A DNA stretch of 64,000 bases from Lachnospiraceae bacterium (lineage in GTDB: Bacteria > Bacillota > Clostridia > Lachnospirales > Lachnospiraceae), in NCBI GenBank assembly GCA_900168235.1, contig FUZG01000002.1:62001-126000 (forward strand), read 5' to 3'. Below the pieces are notes generated by a model. That model worked only from the letters and a program-made list of their open reading frames with translations. It did no database searches and was not told the origin of the DNA. How positions within the stretch are numbered: position 1 is the first letter of the stretch; each line of letters begins with the position of its first letter. The translations under genes were made by a program, and so were the position numbers. This document shows positions 1 to 10,089 of this stretch, piece by piece.

Positions 1-28
1 AGCCGGACACAAGATCATCGAGTGTTAA
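1..28 (+). CDS. 3' end of an upstream gene (partial)
   Basis: The window opens inside a reading frame (frame 2) that runs to a TAA at 26-28. Only eight codons remain (AGHKIIEC), too few for any functional call. It lies on the same strand as rpiB with an 84 bp gap, so the two could be co-transcribed. A tiny GGGT/ACCC stem (49-62) sits in the gap. It could also be a chance open frame. Confidence 0.25.
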
Positions 29-112
29 GCAGGTGTTTATGCAGGGGTGGGTCTTTATACCCATGATGCAATCACATATATTCAACAACCATCAACTTTG
101 GAGGAAATTAAA

Positions 113-553
113 ATGAAAATCGCAATCGGATGTGACCACGGTGGATACGATCTTAAAATGCAGGTGATCGAACATCTTAAGGAAGAGGGTTACGAAGTAA
201 ACGACTTTGGATGTCACGACAAGAACTCCTGCGATTATCCGGTATACGGTCACGCAGTTGCAAAATCCGTTGTTTCCGGTGAGTCAGATTTCGGAATCGT
301 TATCTGCACAACAGGAATCGGTATCTCCATCGCTGCAAATAAAGTTCCGGGTATCAGAGCAGCTATCTGTACAAACGAGCTTATGGCAAAGATGACACGT
401 CTCCACAACAATGCAAACGTACTTGCACTTGGCGCAAATGTTGTTGGTCCGGGTCTTGCATTTGAAATCACAGACACATTCCTTTCAACTGAATTTTCTG
501 AAGGCGAGCGTCATATCAGACGTATCAATGCTATTGAGGATCTTAACGTATAA
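113..553 (+). CDS. rpiB: Ribose 5-phosphate isomerase B (RpiB/LacAB family)
   Basis: Interconverts ribose 5-phosphate and ribulose 5-phosphate in the cytoplasmic pentose phosphate pathway. The 146-residue protein starts with the family signature CDHGGYDLK near residue 8 and has the active-site loop ICTTGIGISIAANK around residue 65, including the conserved Cys, followed by RLHNNANVLALG. Length is normal for RpiB. I start it at the ATG at 113, which has GGAGG eight bases upstream; an earlier in-frame ATG at 47 would add 22 unrelated residues and has no comparable RBS. The stop overlaps the start of the next gene by one base (TAATG), implying translational coupling with the wall hydrolase, an unusual functional pairing. 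Confidence 0.93.
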   Translation: MKIAIGCDHGGYDLKMQVIEHLKEEGYEVNDFGCHDKNSCDYPVYGHAVAKSVVSGESDFGIVICTTGIGISIAANKVPGIRAAICTNELMAKMTRLHNNANVLALGANVVGPGLAFEITDTFLSTEFSEGERHIRRINAIEDLNV

Positions 554-1962
554 TGAAAAAACGACTCCTGAAAAACTGCATGCTGCTTTTGCTGTGTGCG
601 GCAGTGGGAGCTGGTTCTTTGAGCTCTGCGTTGCCCGTTCAGGCAGCAAAATCAACCTCTGAAAAATTAAAAGAGGCACAGCAGAACAAAAAAGATACAG
701 AAAAGAAACTAGATAACACTACAGATCGTATCGATGATCTGAAAGACACAAAGGAAGGGCTTCAGAGTGATCTGAAGTCCCTTAATTCCCAGCTGTCCAC
801 TGTTTCGGACAAGATCGCCGAGATAGAGGCAAAGGAAGCTGATAAGGAAGCGGAGATAGAAGAGACCTCGAAAGCCCTTGATGCTGCAGAAGAGCAGCAG
901 GCAGCTCAGTATGAGTATATAAAAGCCAGGATCAGGGTGGTTTATGAAAAGGGTAAGGAGAATTACCTGGAACTCTTCCTTCAGACGACAAATTTCAGCG
1001 AATTTCTGAACAGAGCTGAGTATGTGTCCAAGGTTAATCAGTATGATGAACAGATGCTTGATAAATACGAGCAGCTTGTTGAGGACACAAAGGTAAAAAA
1101 AGCGAAGCTTGAAGAAGATAAAGCTGAGCTTGAAAGCCTGCATGAAGATGCGGAAGTTGAGCAGGCGAAAGTGCAGAAGCTTGTGGATTCAACAAAAAGT
1201 TCCATCACAGCATACGCCGGAGCTATCTCAGAAGCAGAGGCAGAAGCCCTTGCGTATGAGGCAAAGCTCATTGCCGCAAAGAACACTATAAGTGCTCTTA
1301 AAGAGCAGCTGAAAAAGGAAGAAGAGCTGGCGCGTCTCTCTGCATCAATGAAGAAGAGAAGTCTTTCCGAAGTTACTATCGGTAAGGGTGAGAAAGAGAT
1401 GCTGGCAGCGCTTATCCAGTGTGAGGCAGGCGGCGAGCCATGGGCAGGAAAGATTGCTGTCGGCGCGGTTGTAATGAATCGTGTTATGTCCGGAGCTTTT
1501 CCAAATACCATTACCGGAGTTATTTATCAGTCAGGCCAGTTTGAGCCTGTTTCATCAGGACGATTTGCCATCGTACTCGGACAAGGAGCAAACTCGGAAT
1601 GTACAAAGGCTGCGGAGCAGGCGCTGGGTGGTGCAAATAACATCGGTGAGTGTCTGTTCTTTCGAACCATCGTGCCCGGCATCAAGGGTACTATCATCGG
1701 TCATCATGTGTTCTATCTCTACTGGACAGGAAAGTATTCCGGCTACGGAACTGCTGAGGATTCCCTGAGTGACGGCTCTAAGGCTGCATCTGAGGCAGCG
1801 GATGAAAAGAGCAGTTCTGAAAGTTCAGAGAGCTCAGAAAATTCTGATTCATCGGGGGAGAAGGATGACGGCAAGTTCGATGATGATGATGAAAAGGACA
1901 AGGATAAAGACAAAGATAAGGACGACGATGACGAGGATGAAGACGAGGAAGGCGATGCCTGA
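553..1962 (+). CDS. Secreted coiled-coil cell wall hydrolase with SleB/CwlJ-type domain
   Basis: Predicted exported peptidoglycan hydrolase. Residues 1-31 form a signal peptide (basic MKKRLLK, hydrophobic core, cleavage near VQA). Residues about 35-265 are highly charged K/E/A-rich heptads, a long coiled coil of the kind seen at the N-terminus of PcsB/CwlO-like hydrolases. Residues about 277-400 match the Hydrolase_2 (SleB/CwlJ) family: an early Glu in IQCEAGGEPW, then VGAVVMNRV, and later HHVFYLYW. The last ~65 residues are a Ser/Glu run followed by an almost pure Asp/Glu/Lys tail ending EEGDA. SleB-type domains act as lytic transglycosylases in spore cortex breakdown, but they also occur in vegetative wall remodelling, which the PcsB-like N-terminus suggests here. 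The substrate bond is not shown by sequence. Confidence 0.85.
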   Translation: MKKRLLKNCMLLLLCAAVGAGSLSSALPVQAAKSTSEKLKEAQQNKKDTEKKLDNTTDRIDDLKDTKEGLQSDLKSLNSQLSTVSDKIAEIEAKEADKEAEIEETSKALDAAEEQQAAQYEYIKARIRVVYEKGKENYLELFLQTTNFSEFLNRAEYVSKVNQYDEQMLDKYEQLVEDTKVKKAKLEEDKAELESLHEDAEVEQAKVQKLVDSTKSSITAYAGAISEAEAEALAYEAKLIAAKNTISALKEQLKKEEELARLSASMKKRSLSEVTIGKGEKEMLAALIQCEAGGEPWAGKIAVGAVVMNRVMSGAFPNTITGVIYQSGQFEPVSSGRFAIVLGQGANSECTKAAEQALGGANNIGECLFFRTIVPGIKGTIIGHHVFYLYWTGKYSGYGTAEDSLSDGSKAASEAADEKSSSESSESSENSDSSGEKDDGKFDDDDEKDKDKDKDKDDDDEDEDEEGDA

Positions 1963-2011
1963 TACAGTCTGAAGCTTAAGTCCTGAAATTTTATAAAGAA
2001 TTTAAACATTG

Positions 2012-2055
2012 AACCGGAGGGATCCATTAAGGACACCCTCCGGTTAGCTTTTTTA
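2012..2055 (+). terminator. Intrinsic terminator after the wall hydrolase
   Basis: A ten-base perfect inverted repeat (AACCGGAGGG, 2012-2021, with CCCTCCGGTT, 2036-2045) is followed by a T run at 2049-2054. It closes the rpiB-hydrolase unit. Confidence 0.85.
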
Positions 2056-2190
2056 ACTTATAGGAAATTTCGTTGAAATTCCTATAAGTTAAAAAATGCA
2101 CTGCGTGCATAGGATGCGACGCGCGCGGATAGGAAGAGCCTACGGCTCCCGCGCTTGCGCGGAGAATCCGACAAAGTCGGATTCTTTGTT
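2049..2190. repeat. Cluster of five nested or adjacent inverted repeats
   Basis: This 140 bp gap between convergent genes is almost entirely palindromic. Stem A: TTTTTTAACTTATAGG (2049-2064) pairs with its complement ending at 2096, and the match continues inward with one bulged base. Stem B: ATGCA/TGCAT (2096-2110). Stem C: GAGCC/GGCTC (2136-2148). Stem D: CTCCCGCGC/GCGCGGAG around 2147-2164. Stem E: AGAATCCGAC/GTCGGATTCT (2163-2185) with a three-base loop and then TTGTTTT, resembling a second plus-strand terminator. The GC-rich middle (2115-2160) contrasts with its surroundings. Such packing is typical of dispersed intergenic repeat elements (REP/MITE-like), but no second copy occurs in this window. 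Confidence 0.6.
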
Positions 2191-2201
2191 TTCTGTTTTT
2201 A

Positions 2202-2690
2202 TTATTCGATATTGTCCATGACACGTGAAGTTAGTTCCCGTGTCAGCAGATTAAATTTACCTGAATAAATGATGTCCAGGAGACTTGAAAGTGAATGGAG
2301 CGCGCGCTTTACATCATCTACAGTGATCAGATTCTTTTCAAGTGCTTCTCCAAATTCATCAAGATCCATGACCTTTACAAAGTCGTCCGGATAAACCAGA
2401 ACATCAGCCAGCAGATCCCGAAAGATATATGTTTTATCGTCGGGATGCTCGTAATCAACAATATCGCAGTACCAGTAGAGAAGGCTTCCGTCGGGTTTTA
2501 TAAAACCGCTGACTTTATAACCTTCTTTCAGAAAATAGCAGGACGCACCATGGTCGAAAGATTTTTTCGGACGGATCGTCCGCCATCTGGTCACAATGAT
2601 CCGGTCATCAGCATAGACAACCTCGTCATCCTTCAGAAGAATACATTCTTCCGGGATAAGTCTCTTACGAAAAAGCTTCAGCTCTGGCAT
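2202..2690 (-). CDS. DUF402 family protein (possible nucleoside tri-/diphosphatase)
   Basis: A 162-residue cytoplasmic protein of the DUF402 family. The characteristic central block reads YWYCDIVDYEH, followed by LLADVLVYPDDFVKVMDLDEFGEAL, which supplies conserved Asp/Glu side chains. Some DUF402 members are nucleoside tri- and diphosphate phosphatases (the S. aureus Ntdp type) and others accompany antibiotic pathways (FomD); which role applies here is unknown. The ATG at 2690 lies 11 bp after the atpC stop and has AAGGAAG upstream, so it is very probably the last gene of the ATP synthase operon. Its mRNA runs into the palindrome cluster at 2049-2190. Confidence 0.75.
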   Translation of the reverse strand: MPELKLFRKRLIPEECILLKDDEVVYADDRIIVTRWRTIRPKKSFDHGASCYFLKEGYKVSGFIKPDGSLLYWYCDIVDYEHPDDKTYIFRDLLADVLVYPDDFVKVMDLDEFGEALEKNLITVDDVKRALHSLSSLLDIIYSGKFNLLTRELTSRVMDNIE

Positions 2691-2701
2691 ATTGGGCTTC
2701 C

Positions 2702-3118
2702 TTATGAAGAGTGGGTCTTTCCGGCAGTCTCGATACGGACAAGGGAACGGTAAAGCTTTGCCTCTGCCCGGTTTCTGGCTTCTTTACTCAGGTTATCTTT
2801 GTTAAGACGTTCCTGGGCTTCTCTCTGTGCAGCCTCGGCACGCGCTACGTCGATGTCTTCACTCCACTCCCAAGTGGTCGGAAGGACGCGGCACTCGCCG
2901 TTCATTACAGATATCATACCACCAATGCAGGCTGCTGTGCGCTCGGAATTATCTTCCATTACAACAACTGCGGTACCCATACCTATGGCAGAACAGTAAT
3001 TCATATGCCGTGCCAGGATGGCTACATCGCCATCCACGGTACGGAGCATGATGCGCTGCACATTTCCCTCAAATTCCAGGCCGTCCATAGAAACTACCTG
3101 TAAAGGAAAGGTAGACAT
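2702..3118 (-). CDS. atpC: F-type ATP synthase epsilon subunit
   Basis: A 138-residue F1 epsilon subunit, a central-stalk component that couples rotor and catalytic head and restrains ATP hydrolysis. It begins MSTFPLQVVSMDG with the expected beta-sandwich pattern (EGNVQRIMLRTVDGDVAIL, then AACIGGMISVMNGECRVLP). It ends in a helical hairpin rich in Ala/Glu/Arg (residues ~90-130), as in other epsilon subunits. It lies 25 bp downstream of atpD and is followed closely by the DUF402 gene. Confidence 0.95.
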   Translation of the reverse strand: MSTFPLQVVSMDGLEFEGNVQRIMLRTVDGDVAILARHMNYCSAIGMGTAVVVMEDNSERTAACIGGMISVMNGECRVLPTTWEWSEDIDVARAEAAQREAQERLNKDNLSKEARNRAEAKLYRSLVRIETAGKTHSS

Positions 3119-3143
3119 ATTATCACCTCATTTCAATGAAGGA

Positions 3144-4556
<1,413 letters not shown>

Positions 4557-4575
4557 TTATTTGTTTGCGAATTGC

Positions 4576-4599
4576 GGGAGTTTGATTCCCTTTACTCCC
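4576..4599 (-). promoter_or_regulatory. Intercistronic hairpin before atpD
   Basis: GGGAGT (4576-4581) is perfectly complementary to ACTCCC (4594-4599) within the atpG-atpD gap. One of three such stems in this operon; it could act in mRNA processing or translational tuning, which is inference. Confidence 0.35.
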
Positions 4600-4624
4600 C
4601 TTATTTTCTACACGGAACAGGATT

Positions 4625-5485
4625 TTACGAACCACCCTCGGCACCTGCCACGATTTCTGTAATTTCCTGTGTAATGCTTGCCTGTCTAGCTCTGTTGTAG
4701 AACAGTGACAGTTTATCGATCATCTCTGAAGCATTATCTGTTGCTGCTTCCATGGCTGTCCGGCGTGCGGCAAGCTCACTGGCAACAGAAACATTTATAC
4801 TTGTGTAGAGAAGACCGGACAAGTATTCCGGTACGATATCATTAAATACTGTTTCACTATCCGGCTCGTACAGGATAAGATCCCGGGCTTTGCCGGTCTC
4901 TTTCTCATCAGATGCAAAATCTGAGAGAGGAAGCATGGAACTTGCTTCCGGTACCTGAGACAGCATGGAGACAAAATTCGTATAACACAGATATACGTGT
5001 CCGAACTCGCCCTTTTTGAATGCCTCGCAGATCAGGCGTCCGATTTCAAAGCAGTCTGAGATGGTAACTGCAGCAACCTCAGCATACTCCTCTGTAAAGA
5101 GAGGTACCTTTCTGTGCTTAAAGTATTCCACACTCTTCTTACCGATAGGGAAAACGGTGATATCGCGTCCTTCAGTGGCTTTCTCAACAAACTTGAAAAG
5201 GTTTGAATTGTATCCGCCTGCAAGTCCGCGGTCACCGGCAATGACAATATAGAGCCATTTGTCATTGTCTGTCGCCTTTGTATAAGGAGACTGAAAATCG
5301 GTATTTCCGTTCGCGATATTTGTAAGGGTATCCTTCAAAATATCGAGATAAGGTTTGCTCTGATCGGCTTTTTCCTTAGCTTTACGAAGTTTTGATGCAG
5401 CTACGAGCTGCATGGCCTTCGTGATCTGCATGGTACTCTGTACGCTTTTGATCCGGAGTTTCACAGCCTTCATATTTGCAGCCAT
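4625..5485 (-). CDS. atpG: F-type ATP synthase gamma subunit
   Basis: The 286-residue central rotor shaft. The N-terminal helix (MAANMKAVKLRIKSVQSTMQITKAMQLVAASKLRKA) and C-terminal helix (ATDNASEMIDKLSLFYNRARQ, then ITQEITEIVAGA) match the two conserved ends of gamma that form the coiled-coil axle. The middle is the less conserved Rossmann-like region, including IAGDRGLAGGYN. It is preceded by a 50 bp gap that contains a CAGAGC/GCTCTG stem (5502-5518). Confidence 0.97.
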   Translation of the reverse strand: MAANMKAVKLRIKSVQSTMQITKAMQLVAASKLRKAKEKADQSKPYLDILKDTLTNIANGNTDFQSPYTKATDNDKWLYIVIAGDRGLAGGYNSNLFKFVEKATEGRDITVFPIGKKSVEYFKHRKVPLFTEEYAEVAAVTISDCFEIGRLICEAFKKGEFGHVYLCYTNFVSMLSQVPEASSMLPLSDFASDEKETGKARDLILYEPDSETVFNDIVPEYLSGLLYTSINVSVASELAARRTAMEAATDNASEMIDKLSLFYNRARQASITQEITEIVAGAEGGS

Positions 5486-5501
5486 GTTTCCTCCTAGCTG
5501 G

Positions 5502-5518
5502 CAGAGCGGTGTGCTCTG
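5502..5518 (-). promoter_or_regulatory. Intercistronic hairpin before atpG
   Basis: CAGAGC (5502-5507) pairs with GCTCTG (5513-5518) over a five-base loop in the atpA-atpG gap, just upstream of the atpG ribosome binding site (CTAGGAGGA on the coding strand). Confidence 0.35.
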
Positions 5519-5535
5519 TCAAAAACCTCCGGCGC

Positions 5536-7059
5536 TTAAGCTCTCTGCTTTACGAAGTTGTCCGTAAATGCCTTAAGGGCAGCCTTCAGCTTGTCTTCAG
5601 TATCCTGTTCCAGCTTTCCGGTCTCGCGGATAGCCTTCATTGCAGCCATACCGTCCGGATCCTGGTCGAGGTAACGATTCAGCTCGGCTTCATAGGTACG
5701 GATATCCGAAACCTCTACCGGAGCAAGAATGTTATTGACTACGGCGTAAAGAATAGCAACCTGCTTTTCAACCTCAGCCGGAGAATTCTTGTCCTGCTTG
5801 AGGACTTCAACGATTCTCTCACCCTGTGCCAAACGAGCTTTTGTATCTTCGTCAAGGTCGGAACCGAACTGAGCGAAGCTCTGCAGCTCACGGTACTGGG
5901 AATAGATCAGCTTAAGGGTACCGGCAACCTTCTTCATTGCCTTTGTCTGTGCATTACCACCAACTCGGGATACAGAGATACCGGGGTTAACAGCCGGCAT
6001 GATACCGGAATGGAAAAGCTCTGTCTCCAGGAAGATCTGTCCGTCTGTGATGGAGATAACATTTGTCGGAATATACGCAGAAACGTCGCCCGCCTGTGTC
6101 TCGATGATCGGGAGAGCAGTAAGTGAACCGCCGCCCTTTTCCTGAGACAGCTTAGCAGCTCTCTCAAGTAGTCTTGAGTGCAGGTAGAAAACGTCACCCG
6201 GGTAAGCCTCACGTCCGGGCGGTCTGCGGATCAGAAGGGAAAGTGCACGGTAAGCAACCGCATGCTTACTTAAGTCATCATAGATGATGAGGACATGCTT
6301 GCCCTTCTGCATAAAGTATTCACCCATAGCACATCCTGCGTACGGTGCGATGTACTGAAGCGGGCTGGGTTCTGAAGCGGTAGCTGCAACTACGATACTG
6401 TAGTCCATAGCTCCGTTATTCTTCAGGTCGGTAACGAGTGAAGCAACTGTCGAACGTTTCTGACCGATAGCTACGTAGATACAGATAACATCCTTACCCT
6501 TCTGGTTGATGATGGTATCGATAGCAATAGTGGTCTTACCTGTCTGACGGTCACCGATAATAAGCTCACGCTGTCCTCTTCCGATAGGGATCATGGAGTC
6601 AATAGCCTTGATACCTGTCTGAAGCGGCTCTTTAACGGGCTGTCTGTCAATGATTCCGGGAGCCGGTGTCTCAACCGGACGGAAATCATCTGATTCGATC
6701 GGTCCTGCGCCATCGATTGGCTGTCCAATCGCATTTACAACACGGCCGATCATTTTCTCGCCTACCGGTACGGAAACTACTCTACCGGTACGTTTAACGG
6801 TCTGTCCCTCGCTGATACCTGTATCAACACCGAACAGAACCGCGGAAACTACGGTCTCTTCAAGGTTCTGTGCCATACCAAAAGTTCCGTTCTGGAACTC
6901 CAGAAGCTCACCGGACATACAGTTCAGGAGTCCGCTCACTCGAGCGATACCATCACCTACGGTAAGAACCGAACCGGTTTCATTCTGAATGATAGCATTC
7001 TGGTAATTCTTGATCTGGCTTCGGATAACCTCGGAAATTTTTTCTGGTTTCAGTTCCAT
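5536..7059 (-). CDS. atpA: F-type ATP synthase alpha subunit
   Basis: Non-catalytic nucleotide-binding F1 subunit of 507 residues. Visible: P-loop [27 protein letters not shown], the [26 protein letters not shown]-type block, and the family signature around [18 protein letters not shown] start it at the ATG at 7059 (MELKPEK), which has GGAGGATAAA immediately upstream; the longer frame beginning at 7089 would add ten residues without an RBS. Gene order (after atpH, before atpG) is canonical. Confidence 0.97.
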   Translation of the reverse strand: MELKPEKISEVIRSQIKNYQNAIIQNETGSVLTVGDGIARVSGLLNCMSGELLEFQNGTFGMAQNLEETVVSAVLFGVDTGISEGQTVKRTGRVVSVPVGEKMIGRVVNAIGQPIDGAGPIESDDFRPVETPAPGIIDRQPVKEPLQTGIKAIDSMIPIGRGQRELIIGDRQTGKTTIAIDTIINQKGKDVICIYVAIGQKRSTVASLVTDLKNNGAMDYSIVVAATASEPSPLQYIAPYAGCAMGEYFMQKGKHVLIIYDDLSKHAVAYRALSLLIRRPPGREAYPGDVFYLHSRLLERAAKLSQEKGGGSLTALPIIETQAGDVSAYIPTNVISITDGQIFLETELFHSGIMPAVNPGISVSRVGGNAQTKAMKKVAGTLKLIYSQYRELQSFAQFGSDLDEDTKARLAQGERIVEVLKQDKNSPAEVEKQVAILYAVVNNILAPVEVSDIRTYEAELNRYLDQDPDGMAAMKAIRETGKLEQDTEDKLKAALKAFTDNFVKQRA

Positions 7060-7087
7060 TTTATCCTCCGAGTAAACCTGGGTTAAC

Positions 7088-7111
7088 AACCCTGTGCATG
7101 AAGCACAGGTT
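7088..7111 (-). promoter_or_regulatory. Intercistronic hairpin before atpA
   Basis: AACCCTGTGC (7088-7097) faces GCACAGGTT (7103-7111), giving a nine-base stem with one bulge and a five-base loop between the atpH stop and the atpA RBS. Confidence 0.4.
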
Positions 7112-7112
7112 C

Positions 7113-7652
7113 TTACATAACAGTTTCATTGATTTCTCTGCGGAGCGTATCAAGCCTTCCCTGCACTGTTCCGTCGAGGAGTTTTCCATCGACTTCTACA
7201 CGGAGACCGCCCATTACAGAAGGATCGTTCTTTTGCTGGAGAATGATCTTTTTGCCGGTCATACGGCTGAGCTTCTCGGTAAGTGCAGAAATATGCGCAT
7301 CGCTCAAAGGTACGGCAGAAACGACAAGTGCGTCGGCAATGCCGTTATCTTTGAAGTAGCTCGCACGGAAACGCTTATAGCAGGCAGAGAATTCATGAAG
7401 CATTCCACGCTCAGTAAGTATCTTAAGGAAATTCAAAAGATACGGCTGTATGGAATCTCCGAATGCCTCGTCTACAAGACGGAGGCGTTCCTTTTTGGGA
7501 ATGGATGGCTCCAACAGGAGCCTGATGTAATCCGGATTCTCTGCAAAGATCTTCCTGAGCTCCTCCATCTCGTGGAGGATATCATCAGTCAGATTTTCGG
7601 AGAGTGCCAGATCATACAGACTCTGTCCGTATAAATCTCCGGCTTTTGTCAT
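7113..7652 (-). CDS. atpH: F-type ATP synthase delta subunit
   Basis: A 179-residue peripheral-stalk subunit joining the b subunit to the top of F1. It begins with a helical domain ([18 protein letters not shown], equivalent to the usual 'YAxALFxLA' start) and ends with the beta domain containing [37 protein letters not shown], the family's conserved C-terminal signature (GG.R...G...D.S...L). It overlaps atpF by 4 bp (ATGA), indicating translational coupling. Confidence 0.95.
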   Translation of the reverse strand: MTKAGDLYGQSLYDLALSENLTDDILHEMEELRKIFAENPDYIRLLLEPSIPKKERLRLVDEAFGDSIQPYLLNFLKILTERGMLHEFSACYKRFRASYFKDNGIADALVVSAVPLSDAHISALTEKLSRMTGKKIILQQKNDPSVMGGLRVEVDGKLLDGTVQGRLDTLRREINETVM

Positions 7653-8173
7653 GATGCCTCCCCTACTTTGTTGATGAATTCATCAATGAGCTTCTTGTGA
7701 TCAGCCTCGCTGATCTCCTTTTCAACTACCTTGCCGGCAATATCCATGGCAAGACCGCCAATCTCGTTTTTGGCGTCGTTGATAGCTTTTTTCTTTGACT
7801 GCTCGATATCTGCTTCTGCCTTGGCTTTGATTCCCTTGGCATCGGCTTCTGCTTTACGGATCATTTCATCTGCACGTGTCTGTGCAGCCTTTTCTGCATC
7901 AGCAACAATTCTGGATGCTTCTGCATGCGCGTCACTGAGACTGCTTTCATACTGATCTTTCAGGCTGTCAGCCTTTTCCTGGGCTTCTCTCGCCTCACGG
8001 ATCGTCTGATCTGCGAGTTCTTTCCTCTTTTCGAGGATATTGTTAATAGGCTTGAAGAGAAATCGTTTGATCAGATACAACTGAATAAAGAGGTTCAGGA
8101 TTTGCGCAATGAACGTCCAGGGGATGATCGTAACCAGATCCTGAGTCTCTCCGGATGTCAGTAAAAGCATCAT
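7649..8173 (-). CDS. atpF: F-type ATP synthase b subunit
   Basis: A 174-residue peripheral stalk protein. One N-terminal membrane span (about residues 15-38, IIPWTFIAQILNLFIQLYLI) precedes RFLFKPI, the usual hinge, and then a long Ala/Glu/Lys-rich right-handed coiled coil (residues 45-150). The C-terminus (GKVVEKEISEADHKKLIDEFI) binds delta. Single b subunit, as expected for a homodimeric stalk. Two adjacent ATG codons open the frame; either could be used. Confidence 0.95.
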   Translation of the reverse strand: MMLLLTSGETQDLVTIIPWTFIAQILNLFIQLYLIKRFLFKPINNILEKRKELADQTIREAREAQEKADSLKDQYESSLSDAHAEASRIVADAEKAAQTRADEMIRKAEADAKGIKAKAEADIEQSKKKAINDAKNEIGGLAMDIAGKVVEKEISEADHKKLIDEFINKVGEAS

Positions 8174-8225
8174 ATTGATCTCACTTTTCCTTTCATAGTG
8201 CTAGTGTAGATGCATTTTTCATTAA

Positions 8226-8546
<321 letters not shown>

Positions 8547-8592
8547 TTACATGCGGCTGAAATTAGCAGCAGCCGCTTCTGCAAAAACAGCG

Positions 8593-9342
8593 TCATTCTT
8601 CCGCAGCGTTCGCGATGTACATGATGGTCAGCATCGTAAAGATGAATGCCTGCATTACACCGGTAAACCAGTCAAAGTAGAATGAAAGAATGGCAGGAAT
8701 ACCGACTGCAAGAATCGGAATCTGCGCCAGTGTGTGACTGATCATGCCGAAGATCGCAGCAGATGCGATTCCGAGTGCTGCGTAGATCAGACCGTTGATA
8801 ACTATACCGGACAGGATGTTGCCGAAGTGACGGCAGGCCAGGCTGACCGGAGTTGCCAGTTCGGAAAGAACGTTAAATGGCGTCATAACCGGAATTGGCG
8901 TTGTGAATCCCTTTAAGTAACCAAGGATTCCAGACGTGTTGATCTTTTGAGCGGTGATCATGACGAAGACTACAACAGCCCAGGCTGCTTCAGTCGAAAG
9001 ATCGGCAGTAGGGCTTCTGAGTCCGGTCAAGCTGATCATGTTGGAAACAACGCTCGTTGCAAACAGAGCTGCAGCGAATGGTATGAGCTTGTCAAAACGT
9101 GTTGTTCCGGTGTTTGTGCGGACAAAATTATTTGCCGCTTCCACCAGCATCTCCGCGATGGCCTGACGCTTTGAGATATTCTCAACTTTCAGGTTTCTTG
9201 TCAGGAAGATACACAGCAACGTAATGATTGCCATGACAAGCCAGCTGACCACCAGCGTTTCCGTGATCAGAAAATCACCCAGGACCGGGATTCCCGTAGG
9301 GATCCGGGCAAATATCCGGGCACCAGCGACTTCAAAATCCAT
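8593..9342 (-). CDS. atpB: F-type ATP synthase a subunit
   Basis: A 249-residue multi-spanning stator protein that provides the two ion half-channels. The essential arginine lies in SLACRHFGNILSG (the family's conserved RxxGN block), and the C-terminal helix carries FDWFTGVMQAFIFTMLTIMYIANA, also conserved. I use the ATG at 9342 (MDFEVAG); a GGGGGG-type RBS lies ~9 bp upstream, and an in-frame start at 9381 would add 13 residues with no better RBS. The start overlaps the end of the atpI-like gene by 11 bp. Confidence 0.95.
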   Translation of the reverse strand: MDFEVAGARIFARIPTGIPVLGDFLITETLVVSWLVMAIITLLCIFLTRNLKVENISKRQAIAEMLVEAANNFVRTNTGTTRFDKLIPFAAALFATSVVSNMISLTGLRSPTADLSTEAAWAVVVFVMITAQKINTSGILGYLKGFTTPIPVMTPFNVLSELATPVSLACRHFGNILSGIVINGLIYAALGIASAAIFGMISHTLAQIPILAVGIPAILSFYFDWFTGVMQAFIFTMLTIMYIANAAEE

Positions 9343-9760
9343 TAAGCTTTTTACCCCCCTTTCTCGCGGATAGGATTCCACGGAATTTTATAGTAAGGCT
9401 TGGTATAAACAGCGGTATAATGCCAGCCGCTGCATTGAAAACCGGGAGGAAAATGGCGAGTACCACCCAGACGAGCTGGGTAAGGGTACGGTAGCGATAG
9501 CTGAGTGCCATTGTTTTCCGAGCCCGATCATCATTCTCAACTGATACTACTTTTTGAACGGTTAAAGCCATCCAGAAGAAGTTGCCGGCTGCAACCATGC
9601 CGCCGACTATCCCGCCGGCGATCACTTTTGAATTAAAGGGAATAAGTGCCGGCTCAAGATGGTTTCCGATTACAAAGCAGAGGATCATAATAATAACGCC
9701 AATAGCGGTCGATGTCGCTACGTAGATACTTTCCTTAAGTACGGCGTCCTGTATTTTCAT
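9332..9760 (-). CDS. atpI: ATP synthase I-like membrane protein
   Basis: A 142-residue hydrophobic protein with about four membrane spans (near residues 12-33, 45-68, 88-110 and 112-128), matching the ATP-synt_I family in size and topology. AtpI proteins assist assembly of the c ring and, with AtpZ, have been linked to divalent cation transport in some alkaliphiles. Located between atpZ and atpB, as usual. Its sequence is poorly conserved, so family membership rests partly on position. Confidence 0.8.
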   Translation of the reverse strand: MKIQDAVLKESIYVATSTAIGVIIMILCFVIGNHLEPALIPFNSKVIAGGIVGGMVAAGNFFWMALTVQKVVSVENDDRARKTMALSYRYRTLTQLVWVVLAIFLPVFNAAAGIIPLFIPSLTIKFRGILSARKGGKKLNGF

Positions 9761-9816
9761 CTGTCAATCTCCTGTCATCCGTGACAACCGGAAAAACCAG
9801 CTGCCATGCGGTTTTT

Positions 9817-10089
9817 TTAATAATGCCGGTTAAAAGATACACCAGGTTTTCTTCTGGCGTTTTTTGAAGACTTCTGTTCCTTTTTCGTGATGGCAAGATA
9901 TGTTTTCCAAGCAGTCATACCAGAACCTCCAAGTCCAAGGATAAAGCCGGGGATGTAGATCCATCCGCCGACAGAAAAATGCGCACAGAGATAGTTACAT
10001 CCCACTACGCATAACAACAGAGGCATGATAAGCGAGAGGCCAAACTGACCCACCATCGCAAAATTATTGAGGATAGAAAATTTTTTCAT
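9817..10089 (-). CDS. atpZ: AtpZ-like small membrane protein, first gene of atp operon
   Basis: A 90-residue two-span protein that begins MKKFSILNNFAMVGQFGLSL, continues through LIMPLLLCVVGCNYL, and has a second span GWIYIPGFILGLGGSGMTAWKTYLAI. The QxGLS...P.LL..GxxL pattern and the downstream G-rich helix match the ATPase_gene1/AtpZ family. A basic tail (KKEQKSSKNARRKPG) follows. I choose the ATG at 10089, preceded by GGGG; a TTG at 10110 is the alternative. It is the promoter-proximal gene of the ATP synthase operon. Confidence 0.8.
   Translation of the reverse strand: MKKFSILNNFAMVGQFGLSLIMPLLLCVVGCNYLCAHFSVGGWIYIPGFILGLGGSGMTAWKTYLAITKKEQKSSKNARRKPGVSFNRHY

Noticed and set aside
5476-6126. 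216-codon open frame antisense to atpA
   Set aside because: Shadow of atpA; the antisense product looks random.
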